From assembly GCF_013364215.1 (NCBI RefSeq), contig NZ_CP054923.1:2356001-2420000 (forward strand): 64,000 nt of DNA. Reading direction: 5' to 3'. Below the pieces are notes generated by a model. The model was not told where the DNA came from, searched no databases, and saw only the letters and a list, made by a program, of their open reading frames with translations. The translations under genes and the position numbers were made by a program. Below, in pieces: positions 1 through 9,679 of this stretch (positions within the stretch are counted from its first letter, which is position 1; the number at the start of each line of letters is the position of its first letter). The DNA is from Verrucosispora sp. NA02020. GTDB taxonomy: Bacteria > Actinomycetota > Actinomycetes > Mycobacteriales > Micromonosporaceae.

Positions 1-2594
1 GAGCCGTTGACGGTGACCAGGCCGGGGTTGGGGTTGGCCCCCGGGCCGGTGGTGGCGTTGAAGCCGAAGGTCACCGTGCCACCCGGGTTGATCCGGGCGT
101 TGTACGACTCGTTCTTGGCGGTCACCGTGGCGCCGGCCTGCGTCACCTTCGCCGTCCAGGCCTCCCGGACCTTGGCGTCGCCGGTGAAGGCGAAGCGGGC
201 GGTCCAGCCGTTCACCGCGCTGGTGCCGGTGTTGCGGATGGCCACCTGGCCGGTGAAGCCGGTGCCGCCCTGCCAGGAGCCGTAGTTGGTGTACGACACC
301 GAGCACGTCGGCGCCGGTACGGCCGAGGCGTCACCCTGGTCGGCCAGGAACGAGGAGATCCAGGTCAGCGCCGAGTTCCAGTTGATGGCGACCTCGTTGG
401 TGGAGTACGAGGCGATGTCGTCGACGAAGCAGAACATCGGCGCGCACCCGGCCAGCAGTTGCTCCACGAACGGGTCCTGGAGGGCGGCGTTCGGGCCGCC
501 GGCCAGCGAACCGACCGGGGGCTTGGGCATGGACGGGTCCAACTGGTGGCCGAAGATGCGGCTGTGCTGGTTCTCCGCCGCGTGCTCGCCCCACCCGGTC
601 ACGTACGAGATGTTCAGCGCGTTGCGGCCGAAGATGTAGTCCATCGCCTGCACCGCACCGTCGCGGTACTTCGCCTCGCGGGTCAGGTCGAACGCGGTGG
701 CCAGCACGACCGCGTTGTTGATCACGTTGCCGTTGCCGCCCCAGAAGTAGCTGCCGGCGTCACCGGGCATGGGCAGCCCGTACGCCTGCCGCTGGATCTC
801 GGCGAGGTAGCCGTCGGCGGCGGTGGTGACCGAGGCGCGAACCCGGGCCAGGTCGGCGGCGGGCAGCCCGTTCGGCACGGTGGCCAGGTCGAGGCGACCC
901 AGCGCGGCGACGCTCTGCCAGCCGAAGCCCCGGACGTCGAAGACGTCACCGGTGTGGTGCGCAGACGCGGTCAGGTCGGTCAGGTACGCCCGCTCGCCGG
1001 TGGTCAGGTACAGCTCGGCGGCGGCCCAGTAGAACTCGTCGGTGACGTTGCTGTCGTCGTACGCGCCGCCGCCGTTGCCGTCGGTCGGGCTGGCGTACCG
1101 GGTCGGGTTGGCCTTGGCCGCCGCGTACGCGGTCTTGGCGGCGGTGCCGCAGCGCTGGGCGAACGTCGCGTCGTACGGGGCGAACAGTCGGGCGCACTGC
1201 GCGGCCACGGCGGCCAGGTTGAGCGTGGCGGCGGTGGACGGCGGGTGCAGTTCACGCGGCTCCGGGTCGTCCTCGGGCTGCAACGGCAGGCCGGTCCAGT
1301 TCCGGTCGTGGATCTTGTGGTGGACCATCCCGGCCAGCGGCTTACCGGCCGGCACCTGCATCCGCAGCAGGAACTCCAGCTCCCAGCGGGCCTCGTCGAG
1401 GATGTCGGGCACCCCGTTGTCGCGCTCCGGCACCCGCAGCGTGCTGTCGCCGAGGGCGGCACCGAAACCGGCGGTGGCGGCGTTCTTGGTCCGCTCGAAG
1501 GTGCTGAGCAACTGGTAGGTGGCGATGCCGCCGTTCACGACGTACTTGCCGTGGTCACCGGCGTCGTACCAGCCGCCGCGCACGTCGAGCCGGTAGTCGC
1601 AGACACCGGCCTGACACGGCACGTCGGTGTCGCCCTGGTTCGGGGCGACGCCCAGGTGACCGGCCGGCCGGGCGTACTCCTCGCCGACCAGATCGCCGTC
1701 GATGGCGATGCCGCTGCGCTGGATGTAGAAGAACTGCAACGCGTCGGAGCGCAGTCGCTCGTAGAGCGCGCCGGAGATGTCGAACGGGTGGCTCACCTCG
1801 CCGTCCACGGCGAGCGTCAGGCCCTGCCCGGGGGTGCGGTAGCCGGAGAAGTCGACGGAGTGCACGTTCTGGTCCGACGCCGCGTCGACACCGCGCGGGG
1901 TGGTGGTGCCGCTGGCGACCACACTGCCGGAGGCGGCACGCAACTGCCAGGGCAGGGCCTCGGTGGCGTCGGTGACGACCGTGGCGTTCTTGGGGCCGCC
2001 GGGCAGGTAGCCGACCTGGTTGACGCGGACCCGGGGGCCGGTGTCCGGCACGTACGGCTCGGGCGGGTTGCCGCCGCGCAGCGAGACGTTGTCCAGGCAG
2101 ACGGTCTGGCCCTCGGCGGCGCCGCCGACCTGGAAGATGAGCTGGGCGCGCTCGTCGTCCTCGGGCGCCACGAAGGTCCGCTCGACCCGCTGCTGGGTGG
2201 GGGTGGCGGCGGCGGTGACCGAGTAGTAGCCGGTGTAGGGGGCGTTGCCCAGTTGCAGCACGGCGGTCACGGCGCTGCCGGGGGTGGCGGTGACGTCGAA
2301 GCCGAGGGTGTACTCGGTGCCGGCGACCAGCGCCACCGCGTCCTGGCCGATGCCGGCGTCCCAGGGGTTGGCCAGCCCACCGGCGACGGTGGTGCAGAGT
2401 TGGCCGTCGGTCACGCCGAGCGGACCGGTGCCGAAGGAGAACCACGGCGACACGCCGGTGCTGAAATCGCCGTTCGTGATCTGTTCGGGGGCCTCGGCCG
2501 GGGGATCGGCGTGGGCGGTGCCGGCGCTCACAGCGGCCAGCGCCACGGTGGTCGCCGCGGCGAGCGCCGCGAGGCGACGTCGGGATGGCGTCAC
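1..2594 (-). CDS. Secreted GH9 cellulase with CBM4/9 and CBM2 (3' end cut by window)
   Basis: Endo- or processive beta-1,4-glucanase, secreted. It begins at a GTG at 2592-2594, seven bases after GGAAGG (2602-2607). A signal peptide ending in an AHA-type site covers residues 1-30. A CBM4/9 domain follows (about 36-175, ending CLDNVSL), then the Ig-like domain typical of CelD-type GH9 enzymes (about 180-270) and the GH9 catalytic domain (about 275-745). The catalytic aspartates are in [13 protein letters not shown] near residue 345 and the proton donor in NEVAINWNS near 731. A short linker leads to a C-terminal CBM2 starting about 760 (CSVSYTNYG), which runs off the window start. About 864 codons are visible. 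A CebR-like operator precedes it, so cello-oligosaccharide induction is likely. The domain calls rest on reading the translated motifs. Confidence 0.93.
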   Translation of the reverse strand, partial: MTPSRRRLAALAAATTVALAAVSAGTAHADPPAEAPEQITNGDFSTGVSPWFSFGTGPLGVTDGQLCTTVAGGLANPWDAGIGQDAVALVAGTEYTLGFDVTATPGSAVTAVLQLGNAPYTGYYSVTAAATPTQQRVERTFVAPEDDERAQLIFQVGGAAEGQTVCLDNVSLRGGNPPEPYVPDTGPRVRVNQVGYLPGGPKNATVVTDATEALPWQLRAASGSVVASGTTTPRGVDAASDQNVHSVDFSGYRTPGQGLTLAVDGEVSHPFDISGALYERLRSDALQFFYIQRSGIAIDGDLVGEEYARPAGHLGVAPNQGDTDVPCQAGVCDYRLDVRGGWYDAGDHGKYVVNGGIATYQLLSTFERTKNAATAGFGAALGDSTLRVPERDNGVPDILDEARWELEFLLRMQVPAGKPLAGMVHHKIHDRNWTGLPLQPEDDPEPRELHPPSTAATLNLAAVAAQCARLFAPYDATFAQRCGTAAKTAYAAAKANPTRYASPTDGNGGGAYDDSNVTDEFYWAAAELYLTTGERAYLTDLTASAHHTGDVFDVRGFGWQSVAALGRLDLATVPNGLPAADLARVRASVTTAADGYLAEIQRQAYGLPMPGDAGSYFWGGNGNVINNAVVLATAFDLTREAKYRDGAVQAMDYIFGRNALNISYVTGWGEHAAENQHSRIFGHQLDPSMPKPPVGSLAGGPNAALQDPFVEQLLAGCAPMFCFVDDIASYSTNEVAINWNSALTWISSFLADQGDASAVPAPTCSVSYTNYGSWQGGTGFTGQVAIRNTGTSAVNGWTARFAFTGDAKVREAWTAKVTQAGATVTAKNESYNARINPGGTVTFGFNATTGPGANPNPGLVTVNG

Positions 2595-2646
2595 GGATAT
2601 TCCTTCCGACGAACGGGACGGAATGGTGGTGTGCGTATGCGGGAAA

Positions 2647-2664
2647 CCTGGGAGCGCTCCCAGG
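2647..2664. promoter_or_regulatory. CebR-type operator (GH9 gene)
   Basis: Perfect 18-bp palindrome whose core is TGGGAGCGCTCCCA (2649-2662), the known operator of the LacI-family cellobiose repressor CebR in Streptomyces and relatives. It sits at or just after the predicted transcription start of the GH9 gene, a position suited to repression. A near-identical site precedes the GH6 cellulase at 17600-17613. Confidence 0.88.
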
Positions 2665-2672
2665 TATCGGGC

Positions 2673-2702
2673 ATGTTTCCAGGGTGGACGGGGCGATGTC
2701 AA
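2673..2702 (-). promoter_or_regulatory. Predicted promoter of GH9 cellulase
   Basis: Reading the minus strand, a perfect -35 TTGACA (2697-2702) is followed after 18 bases by a weak -10 AAACAT (2673-2678). The start point would fall at the edge of the CebR palindrome. The -10 is poor, so the exact start is uncertain. Confidence 0.5.
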
Positions 2703-2816
2703 TCGATCCTGTCCGATGGGCTCGGAGGTCGTCGGCCAGTGAGATTCGCCGCGCCACGCCCGGCCGTCCTGATCTCCTAGAGACAACGGAGGCCTTCTCC
2801 TGGCAGGCTGCGTCCC

Positions 2817-3545
2817 ATGACCCTGAAGCTGCGTTCCGCGGGGGCGAGCGACCGTGGGCTGATCCGCAGCGGCAACCAGGACGCGTTGCACGCCGGGACC
2901 TGGCTGGTGGCCGTCGCCGACGGCATGGGCGGGATGGCTGCGGGCGACCTGGCCAGCGCCATCGCCATCGAGGCGGTGGCGCCGCTGGACGTGGAGATAC
3001 CCGAGCACGCGCTCGTCGCCGCGTTGCAGGACGGCATCCAGTCGGCCACCACCCGGATCCGGCAGGCGGTGGCCGAGGACCCGCAACGGCAGGGGATGGG
3101 TACGACGCTGACCGCGCTGCTCTTCGCGCGTACCGGGAGCTGCCTGGCGCTGGCCCACGTGGGCGACTCCCGGGCGTACCTGTTCCGCGACGGCGTGCTC
3201 AAGCAGATCACCCGGGACGACACGTTCGTGCAGATGCTCGTCGACCAGGGGGTGATAACACCGGACCAGGCCGGCAGCCATCCCCGTCGGGCCGTGGTCA
3301 CCCAGGCCCTGCAGGGCGACGAGGTCTCCCCGACCTACGCCACGATGCTGCCCCGACACGGCGACCGCTGGCTGCTGTGCAGCGACGGACTGTCCAACGT
3401 CGTCCGTGCCGAGACCCTGGCCGAGGTGCTCCCGGCCCACCCGGACCGGGAGGTGTGCGCCCGCAAGCTCATCGACCTGGCGTTGCGCGCCGGCGGCCCG
3501 GACAACATCACCGTGGTCATCGCGGACATCGTCGACGAGCCCTGA
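2817..3545 (+). CDS. PP2C-family Ser/Thr protein phosphatase
   Basis: Cytosolic Mn/Mg-dependent phosphatase of 242 residues, the length of a bare PP2C catalytic domain. Motifs in order: NQDA near the N-terminus, VADGMGG (metal-binding Asp) near 34, MGTTLTALL near 100, HVGDSRAY near 118, LLCSDGLS near 186 and [13 protein letters not shown] at the C-terminus. It has no transmembrane segment, unlike PstP, so it resembles the stand-alone bacterial PP2C enzymes that reverse Hanks-type kinases. No kinase gene is adjacent. The start ATG has no strong ribosome site; a CAGGCT element seven bases upstream could give a leaderless transcript. Confidence 0.93.
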   Translation: MTLKLRSAGASDRGLIRSGNQDALHAGTWLVAVADGMGGMAAGDLASAIAIEAVAPLDVEIPEHALVAALQDGIQSATTRIRQAVAEDPQRQGMGTTLTALLFARTGSCLALAHVGDSRAYLFRDGVLKQITRDDTFVQMLVDQGVITPDQAGSHPRRAVVTQALQGDEVSPTYATMLPRHGDRWLLCSDGLSNVVRAETLAEVLPAHPDREVCARKLIDLALRAGGPDNITVVIADIVDEP

Positions 3546-3585
3546 CGCGCAGCCGCACCCCGACCCGTCGCCGCGTCCAGCCGAC

Positions 3586-3630
3586 GGGTGGGCGCGGCGT
3601 TTGCCGGGTGGGCGCGGCGTTTGCCGGGTG
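3586..3630. repeat. Two tandem 20-bp repeats
   Basis: Two identical adjacent copies of a unit starting GGGTGGGCGCGG lie in the 3' region of the PP2C gene, just before the hairpin repeat. No function is visible; this looks like a local duplication. Confidence 0.75.
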
Positions 3631-3632
3631 TT

Positions 3633-3680
3633 AGGAAGGGTCCCCTGCTATGCACCAGGCGTTAGCAGGGGACCCTTCCT
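3633..3680. repeat. 48-bp dispersed hairpin repeat, copy 1 (also a terminator)
   Basis: Perfect 18-bp inverted repeat (3633-3650 and 3663-3680) around a 12-base loop, between two convergent genes, so it can end transcription from both sides. Its reverse complement aligns without gaps to 60198-60245: the ends AGGAAGGG and AGCAGGGGACCCTTCCT and the centre TAACGCCTG are shared. That makes it a member of a dispersed family rather than an ordinary terminator. Confidence 0.85.
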
Positions 3681-3686
3681 TTCACG

Positions 3687-6227
3687 TCAGCCGCGTCCGA
3701 CGCGGCGGGTGGGTGCGGCCGTGGTCGGGTCCTCCGGCCAGGGATGCCGGGGATACCGCCCGCGCAGTTCGGCGCGCACCTGCCGGTAGCCGGTGCGCCA
3801 GAACGAGGCCAGGTCGGCGGTGACCGCCACCGGCCGGCCCGCCGGTGAGAGCAGGTGCAGCAGCACCGGCACCCGACCGCCGCCGACGCGAGGTGCCTGC
3901 GCCCAGCCGAAGGTCTCCTGGAGCCGGACCGCCAGCACCGGCGCGGCCGGGTCGGCGTAGTCCACCCGGATCCGGGAGCCGCTCGGCACGGCGATCCGCT
4001 CGGGTGCCAGCTCGTCCAACCGTCCCGCGAGTGACCAGGGCAGCAGCCGGCGCAGCGCACCGGCCACCTCGATCCGGGCCAGGTCGGCCCGGCGCCGGGC
4101 ACCGGCCAGCTCGGGCCCCAGCCAGTTCGACGCGCCGGCCAGCAGCGCCTCGTCGGTGACGTCCGGCCACTCGTCGCCGAGCGCGTGTCGGCAGAACGCC
4201 ATCCGGTCGCGCAGCGTCCGCGCCGCCGGCGTCCAGGTCAGCAGGTCGAGGCCGACGTCCCGCAACCCGGCCAGCAGGGCGGCGGCGACCTCCGCCGGTC
4301 CGGGCCGGGACAGCGGCCGGTCGACCAGCTCGATGGCGCCCAGGCGGACCACCTCCCGGGCCACCACGTCCCCGCCCGACCAGCCGACCTCCCGGTCGGT
4401 CCGCAGCAGCACCGCACCGACCTCGCGGGCGGTCGCCTCGTCCAGCACCGCCGCCCGCCGGATTCGCGCGGCCGGAGCACCGGGCGCCCGGTCCGCCACC
4501 GCGACGGCCAGCCAGCCGGCGCCGGCCAGCGACGACCCCGGTGCCAGCTCCGCCGCGGTCCCGCCACTCATCAGGTACGCCGAGCCGCCCGCCCGGCGTA
4601 CCCGGCCCAACCGTTCCGGGTACGCCAACCCGACCAGCAACCCGGCGGCCAGATCGTCGGGCAGGGCCTTCCCGGCGGGGTCCTCGGCGGTGCCGGCCGG
4701 CAGGGCGGTACGCAGTCGGCGTACCTCGGTCCGCCAGCGGGCGGTGGCACCCGGCTCGACGCCGTCGCGCAGTCGACGCCAGGCGGCAGCGAGGTCGTCC
4801 CCGGCACCGGCGACGGACTCCTCGGCGAGCAGTGCGACCACCTCGGCGGCGCGCCGGGCGCCCACCCGGGCGGCACCGTCGAGCAGGGCCCGGGCCAGCC
4901 GGGGATGCGCCCCGGTGGCGGCGATCGCGCGTCCCCGCGCGGTGATCCGGCCGTCCGGGTCGAGGGCCCCGAGCGTGCCCAGCGTCTCCCGGGCCACCGT
5001 CATCGCCGCCACCGGGGGCGGATCCGGCAGCGCGAGTCCGGTGCCGTCCGGTGTGCCCCAGGCGGCCAGGTCGAGGGCGAAGCCGGTGAGGTCGGCGGTG
5101 GCGATCTCCGGTTCCGGTTGGGCCGCCAGCCGCTCGTGGGTCGCCGGTGACCAGCAGCGGTAGACGTGCCCCGGTGCCTCGCGACCGGCCCGTCCGGCCC
5201 GCTGGGTGGCCCCGGCCCGGGACACCGGCACGGTGACCAGCGCGCCCAGTCCCCGGGCCAGATCCAGCCGGGCGACCCGGGACAGGCCGGCGTCCACCAC
5301 GGTCCGCACCCCCGGCACGGTCAGGCTGCTCTCGGCCACGGCGGTGGCCAGCACCACCCGTCGTCGCGGTCCCGGACGCAGCGCCGCGTCCTGTTCGGCG
5401 CCGTCCTGGCGGCCGTGCAACCGGAGCACGTCGACCTGGTCGCGCAGGGCGGCCAACCGGCCCGCGACGGCCGCTATCTCGCCCACACCGGGCAGGAAGA
5501 CGAGCAGGTCGCCGTCCTGTTCGTCGAGTGCCCGCCGGACGGTGGCGGCGACGTGGTCGAGCAGCGCCCGGTCGACCGGCCCGGCGCCGGGCGGCGGTAC
5601 CGGCCGGACCGGCGGCGCCCAGACCCGGGTCACCGGGTGCAGCGCCGAGGCGGCCCGCACCACCGGCGCGGGCGTGGCACCGCCGAGCAGGGCGGCGAAG
5701 CGGTCCGCCTCCGGCGTGGCCGACATCGCCAGCAGCCACAGGTCCGGTCGCAGCGCGGCCCGGGACTCCACGCTGAAGGCGAGCGCGAGATCGGCGTCGA
5801 GCTGTCGTTCGTGGACCTCGTCGAGCAGCACCGCACCGACGCCGGCCAGCTCCGGGTCGTGCTGCAACCGGCGGACCAGCAGCCCGGTGGTGACCACCTC
5901 GACCCGGGTCCGTGGACCGACGCGGCGGTCGCCGCGCACGGCGTAGCCGACCCGGTCGCCGACCCGCTCGCCGAGCAGCGTCGCCATCCGCCGGGCGGCA
6001 GCGCGGGCGGCCACCCGCCGGGGCTGGGCGACGATCACGCGGCCGGCGACCGCCTCGGCCACCGCGAGCGGGGCGAGCGTGGTCTTGCCGGTGCCCGGCG
6101 GGGCGACCAGGATCGCGGTCCCCGCCGCGCGCAGCGCCGACACCAGCGCCGGCAACGCCGGACGGACCGGCAGGTCGAGGGGTACGTCGGAGAGCACGGC
6201 CCAGTCTCGCACCGGCTCTCGGCCCAT
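3687..6227 (-). CDS. hrpB: ATP-dependent RNA helicase HrpB
   Basis: DEAH-box helicase of 846 residues, close to the usual HrpB length of about 820. Walker A is APPGTGKT near residue 41, motif II is DEVHER near 138 (DEFHER or DEVHER in the family), motif III is SAT near 168, and motif VI is QRAGRAGR near 343. The ratchet/HA2 region and the HrpB-specific C-terminal part follow, ending near WPEDPTTA. The cellular role is poorly known; in several bacteria HrpB is not essential. The ATG start is weakly supported by a ribosome site. It lies downstream of, and in the same direction as, the DUF397 and XRE genes but is probably expressed independently. Confidence 0.93.
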   Translation of the reverse strand: MGREPVRDWAVLSDVPLDLPVRPALPALVSALRAAGTAILVAPPGTGKTTLAPLAVAEAVAGRVIVAQPRRVAARAAARRMATLLGERVGDRVGYAVRGDRRVGPRTRVEVVTTGLLVRRLQHDPELAGVGAVLLDEVHERQLDADLALAFSVESRAALRPDLWLLAMSATPEADRFAALLGGATPAPVVRAASALHPVTRVWAPPVRPVPPPGAGPVDRALLDHVAATVRRALDEQDGDLLVFLPGVGEIAAVAGRLAALRDQVDVLRLHGRQDGAEQDAALRPGPRRRVVLATAVAESSLTVPGVRTVVDAGLSRVARLDLARGLGALVTVPVSRAGATQRAGRAGREAPGHVYRCWSPATHERLAAQPEPEIATADLTGFALDLAAWGTPDGTGLALPDPPPVAAMTVARETLGTLGALDPDGRITARGRAIAATGAHPRLARALLDGAARVGARRAAEVVALLAEESVAGAGDDLAAAWRRLRDGVEPGATARWRTEVRRLRTALPAGTAEDPAGKALPDDLAAGLLVGLAYPERLGRVRRAGGSAYLMSGGTAAELAPGSSLAGAGWLAVAVADRAPGAPAARIRRAAVLDEATAREVGAVLLRTDREVGWSGGDVVAREVVRLGAIELVDRPLSRPGPAEVAAALLAGLRDVGLDLLTWTPAARTLRDRMAFCRHALGDEWPDVTDEALLAGASNWLGPELAGARRRADLARIEVAGALRRLLPWSLAGRLDELAPERIAVPSGSRIRVDYADPAAPVLAVRLQETFGWAQAPRVGGGRVPVLLHLLSPAGRPVAVTADLASFWRTGYRQVRAELRGRYPRHPWPEDPTTAAPTRRVGRG

Positions 6228-6270
6228 GGCCGACGTGTCTGTTCCGTGCTCGGCCGAAGGGGCGGTGGAC

Positions 6271-6471
6271 TCAGCCGGTGCGGACCGCGTCGACGCCGGT
6301 GACGAAGGCGTGCCAGGCCGCCGACGGGAAGGTCAGCACGGGGCCGGGGCGGTCCTTGCTGTCCCGTACCGCCACCCGACCGTCGACGACGGCGACCTCG
6401 ACGCAGTTGCCGTTTCCCACGCTGCGCGTACTGGTGCGCCAGTTAGCCCGGGACAGGTCGAGCGCGGTCAT
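6271..6471 (-). CDS. DUF397 protein (partner of XRE regulator)
   Basis: Small protein of 66 residues with the DUF397 pattern: W-R-T/S-S near 11, NCVEVA near 22, VAVRDSKD near 34 and a terminal WHAFVTGV. In Streptomyces such proteins are encoded next to WhiJ-like XRE/DUF5753 regulators, and genetic data there suggest that the two act together in developmental control. Here the XRE gene lies 42 bp upstream on the same strand, so the two probably form one operon. A ribosome site AAGGGA precedes the ATG. Confidence 0.9.
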   Translation of the reverse strand: MTALDLSRANWRTSTRSVGNGNCVEVAVVDGRVAVRDSKDRPGPVLTFPSAAWHAFVTGVDAVRTG

Positions 6472-6513
6472 CGCGATCCCTTCGTCGATACCGACTGTGA
6501 CCGCGCCGAACGG

Positions 6514-7356
6514 TCACGTAAAGTAACGAGAAGCTTCCTTCAGGCGCACCAAAGACGCCGCTGGATCAAGCGCCAGACGTCGCAGCCTCTCGTGCACAAG
6601 GCTATACGAGCGCACCTGCGCGACCTCTTCCAGTGCCAGGCCTGTCGAGAGGTTTTCCAGGTAAACCACGGCTGCGTCGGCCGCGTCGGCAAACGTGAGG
6701 ATCACGTACGGCGAGTTCATCGCCGGGTGGCCGCCGGCCGCGAATGGAAGTACCTGGATGGTGACGTTCGGTAGCTGTGCGGTGGTTTCCAGGTGGGCGA
6801 GTTGCGCCGCCATCACGGCCCGTTCGCTCACGGGGCGTAGCAGTGCCGCCTCGTTCAGCACCACCGACAACTCGGCCGGCTCGTCGCTGCGCAGTACGTC
6901 CTGTCGGCGCAGTCGGGCGGCCACCTTGCGGTCGATGTCGTCCTCGCCCGCGGTGAGCCGATAGACCTCCCGGGCGTACGCCTCGGTCTGCAGTAGCCCC
7001 GGCACCGCCTCCGCCTCGTACGTGCGCAGGGTGGCCGCCTCGGCCTCCAGTCCGACGTAGAACTCGAACCACTCCGGCAGCACGTCGCTGTAGTGCTGCC
7101 ACCAGCCCCGTTGCTGGGCGCCCCGGGCGATCTCGATGAGCGCCTCGGCGTCGTTCCCGGTCACCTGGTACAGCGCCAGTGCGGCCCGGACGTCTCGCGG
7201 CTTGATGCCGATCTGGGCGTTCTCGATGCGGGACAGGTTGCTCTTGGACATGTCCAGTTGCCGGGCGGCGACGTCCAGGGTCATGCCGGCGCGTTCGCGC
7301 AACTGGCGGAGTTCCCGGGCGATGCGGCGGCGGCGAACGGTGGGGCTCGCGGTCAC
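6514..7356 (-). CDS. XRE-family regulator with DUF5753 (WhiJ-like)
   Basis: DNA-binding regulator of 280 residues. An N-terminal Cro/CI helix-turn-helix covers about 12-67 (LRQLRERAGMTLDVAARQLDMS, then SNLSRIENAQ), and a DUF5753 domain covers about 90-270, with the typical WFEFYVGLE and a YLENLSTGL-like end. This is the WhiJ type common in actinomycete development. The start is a GTG at 7354-7356; the upstream GGAGG is too close to be optimal. It pairs with the DUF397 gene downstream. An inverted repeat upstream (7403-7441) could be its operator. Confidence 0.92.
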   Translation of the reverse strand: MTASPTVRRRRIARELRQLRERAGMTLDVAARQLDMSKSNLSRIENAQIGIKPRDVRAALALYQVTGNDAEALIEIARGAQQRGWWQHYSDVLPEWFEFYVGLEAEAATLRTYEAEAVPGLLQTEAYAREVYRLTAGEDDIDRKVAARLRRQDVLRSDEPAELSVVLNEAALLRPVSERAVMAAQLAHLETTAQLPNVTIQVLPFAAGGHPAMNSPYVILTFADAADAAVVYLENLSTGLALEEVAQVRSYSLVHERLRRLALDPAASLVRLKEASRYFT

Positions 7357-7402
7357 CCTCCGAGTCTGTCACGGGAAAATTCGCAGGTCGCGCCAGCACG
7401 GA

Positions 7403-7441
7403 GTGCAACTGCCGAAAACGGGAGTTGCGTTGCAGTTGCGC
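7403..7441. promoter_or_regulatory. Inverted repeat, candidate operator of the XRE regulator
   Basis: GCAACTGC (7405-7412) and its exact reverse complement GCAGTTGC (7432-7439) lie in the intergenic region between the XRE regulator and the divergent GPP34 gene. With flanks the arms match at 10 of 11 positions. The placement suits autoregulation of the divergent pair. This is inference from position only. Confidence 0.4.
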
Positions 7442-7499
7442 TCGGTGCATTCTTGCCTGCGGTTAGCGATCACTATGGACGGCCGGCCAGGGGGGACGA

Positions 7500-8126
7500 G
7501 TGCTCATCGCCGACGAGTTCTTCCTGATCGCCCACAACGACACCCGGGGCAAGGCCAAGCTGCATCCGGCCGCCACCAGCCTCGGCCTGGCCGCCGGCCT
7601 GCTCGGCGAGTTGGTCCTCTATGGACACGTGACGGTCGCGGCCGGACAGGTCACCGTGGTCGACCGGCGTCCACCGGCCGACGCGCTGGCGCACACCGTG
7701 CTCGACCAGTTGATCGGCGAGCAACAGCACCAGGCGGTGCGGACCTGGCTCAGTTTCCTCGCCCAGACGGCGGTGACCTCGGTGGGGGAGCGGCTGGCGC
7801 GGGCCGGGGTGCTGCGCCGCCAGGAGACGCGTCGACTGCTGCGGACCAGCGTCACGTACGTGCCGACGGACCTCAACGTCGCGGCCTGGCCCGCCACCCG
7901 GCTGCGCGCCGCGCTGGAACGCGCGGACCCGCCCCACGTGCCCGACGCGCTGCTGCTCGGGCTGGTCGCGGCCGCCGGGCTGACCCGTGAGGTGTTGTGG
8001 AGCGCCGGTCCGCGCGCCCACCACCGGCTCAACCTGATCATTCCGGCCCTGCCGGCTCCGCTGAAGGAACTCGTCGGACAGACCGAGGCCGCCGTGGGTG
8101 CGGCCGTGCTGCGCGGTCTCCCCTGA
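7500..8126 (+). CDS. GPP34 (GOLPH3/Vps74-like) family protein
   Basis: Protein of 208 residues with the GPP34 pattern: LIADEFFLIAHND at the N-terminus, LGLAAGLLGELVLYG near 28, and a closing VLRGLP. Eukaryotic GOLPH3 binds phosphatidylinositol 4-phosphate and retains Golgi glycosyltransferases; bacterial homologues are common in actinomycetes, with unknown function. The start is a GTG at 7500 just after a purine-rich GGGGGGA. It lies 41 bp before the permease gene and may be cotranscribed with it. No signal peptide or membrane helix is seen. Confidence 0.88.
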   Translation: MLIADEFFLIAHNDTRGKAKLHPAATSLGLAAGLLGELVLYGHVTVAAGQVTVVDRRPPADALAHTVLDQLIGEQQHQAVRTWLSFLAQTAVTSVGERLARAGVLRRQETRRLLRTSVTYVPTDLNVAAWPATRLRAALERADPPHVPDALLLGLVAAAGLTREVLWSAGPRAHHRLNLIIPALPAPLKELVGQTEAAVGAAVLRGLP

Positions 8127-8167
8127 GGCGGTAACACCCCTTCCCCTCCCTGACATCCGGAGCAGTC

Positions 8168-9679
8168 ATGTCCTCGACAGTGACACCCCCACGATCGAGC
8201 AACGTCTCCGAGGCACTGGCCCGTGGCCGCCTCGGAGTGCCCTCGGTGATCTTCTTCGTGCTCTCCGCCGCGGCGCCGCTGACCGTGGTGGCCGGTGTGG
8301 TCACCACCGGCTACGGCGTCGTCGGGGTGCTCGGCATCCCGCTGGCCTTCCTGGCGGTCGCCGCCGTGCTGGCGCTCTTCTCCGCCGGCTACGTGGCGAT
8401 GGCCCGCCGGACGGCCAACGCCGGCGCCTTCTACGCGTACGTGGCCCGGGGGCTGGGCCGACCGGCCGGGGTGGGCGCGGCCTGGGTGGCGCTGATCGCG
8501 TACAACGCCCTCCAGGTCGGGCTCTACGGCACCATCGGCGCGGCGGCGGCACCGGTGCTGGACCGGCTGTTCGGCGTGACGCCACAGTGGTGGATCGTGG
8601 CGCTGCTGGCCTGGGCGCTGGTCGGCCTGCTCGGGCTGCTGCGGGTGGACATCAACGGCATGGTGCTGGCCGCGCTGCTCTGCGCCGAGATCGCCGTCAT
8701 CGTGCTGTTCGACCTCGGCCAGTTGGGCAACCCGGCGGGCGGCAGCGTCAGCTTCGCGGCGTTCTCGCCGGACAACTTCTTCGTACCCGGCCTGGGCGCG
8801 GTGCTGGTGCTGGCCATCCTCGGCTTCGTCGGCTTCGAGGCGGCGGTGGTGTTCAGCGAGGAGAGCAAGGACCCACAGCGGACCGTACCGATGGCCACCT
8901 ACCTGTCGGTGGCGATCATCGCGGTCATCTACGCCCTCTCGTCGTGGAGCATGACGGTGGCCGTCGGCCCGGACCGGATCGTCGAGGAGGCCAACGCCCA
9001 GAGCGTCGAGCTGATCTTCAACCTGGCCGGCGCGCACCTGGGGGACACCGTCCTCACCATTGGCCAGGCACTCTTCCTGACCTCGGTGCTGGCCGCGATG
9101 ATCTCGTTCCACAACACCACCGCGCGGTACGCCTTCGCGCTGGGCCGTGAGCGGGTGCTGCCGGCGGTGTTCGGGCGTACCTCGCCGACGACCGGCGCGC
9201 CGCAGGCCGCCTCGCTGGCGCAGAGCGCGCTCGGACTGGTGGTGATCCTGCTGTACGCGTTCAACGGCTGGGACCCGGTCCTGCAACTGTTCTTCTGGCT
9301 GGGCACCAGCGGCGGCTTCGGTGTGCTGCTGCTGATCGCGACCACCGCCGTCGCCATCATCGTCTACTTCGCCCGCAACGCCGAGCAGGAGACGCTCTGG
9401 CGGCGGCTGGTCGCACCCGGGATCGCGGCGATCGCGCTGACCGTCATCATCGTGCTGGCGGTGCAGAACTTCGCGAACCTGCTCGGCGTCGAGCCCGACT
9501 CCCCGCTGCGCTGGGCCTTCCCGGCGGTGTACCCGGTGGCCGCGCTGCTCGGCGCGCTGTGGGGGATGACGTTGCGCAGCAGCCGACCCGACACGTACGC
9601 CCGGATCGGCCTGGGCGCGGAGAGCGCCGCCGCGGTGGCGGTCCCGCCGTCGCGGGTCGAGGCGGAGGTGCGGCGATGA
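8168..9679 (+). CDS. APC-family amino acid permease
   Basis: Inner-membrane secondary transporter of 503 residues with about 12 hydrophobic segments. It shows the APC signature near the first helix (SAAAPLTVVAG) and GAFYAYVARGLGR near 92, resembling permeases of the AAT/GABA group. The region FVGFEAAVVFSEESKDPQRTV near 220 is the conserved helix-loop of amino acid permeases. The substrate cannot be read from the sequence. The stop overlaps the start of the GNAT gene (ATGA), so the two are translationally coupled. Confidence 0.92.
   Translation: MSSTVTPPRSSNVSEALARGRLGVPSVIFFVLSAAAPLTVVAGVVTTGYGVVGVLGIPLAFLAVAAVLALFSAGYVAMARRTANAGAFYAYVARGLGRPAGVGAAWVALIAYNALQVGLYGTIGAAAAPVLDRLFGVTPQWWIVALLAWALVGLLGLLRVDINGMVLAALLCAEIAVIVLFDLGQLGNPAGGSVSFAAFSPDNFFVPGLGAVLVLAILGFVGFEAAVVFSEESKDPQRTVPMATYLSVAIIAVIYALSSWSMTVAVGPDRIVEEANAQSVELIFNLAGAHLGDTVLTIGQALFLTSVLAAMISFHNTTARYAFALGRERVLPAVFGRTSPTTGAPQAASLAQSALGLVVILLYAFNGWDPVLQLFFWLGTSGGFGVLLLIATTAVAIIVYFARNAEQETLWRRLVAPGIAAIALTVIIVLAVQNFANLLGVEPDSPLRWAFPAVYPVAALLGALWGMTLRSSRPDTYARIGLGAESAAAVAVPPSRVEAEVRR

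Noticed and set aside
459..2780. Long open frame on the plus strand (about 770 codons)
   Set aside because: It is antisense to the GH9 cellulase; its composition is driven by the third-position GC of the real gene, and it matches no family.
3682..5739. Second long minus-strand frame inside hrpB
   Set aside because: Low-complexity Arg/Gly-rich translation with no motifs; it is an out-of-frame shadow of hrpB.
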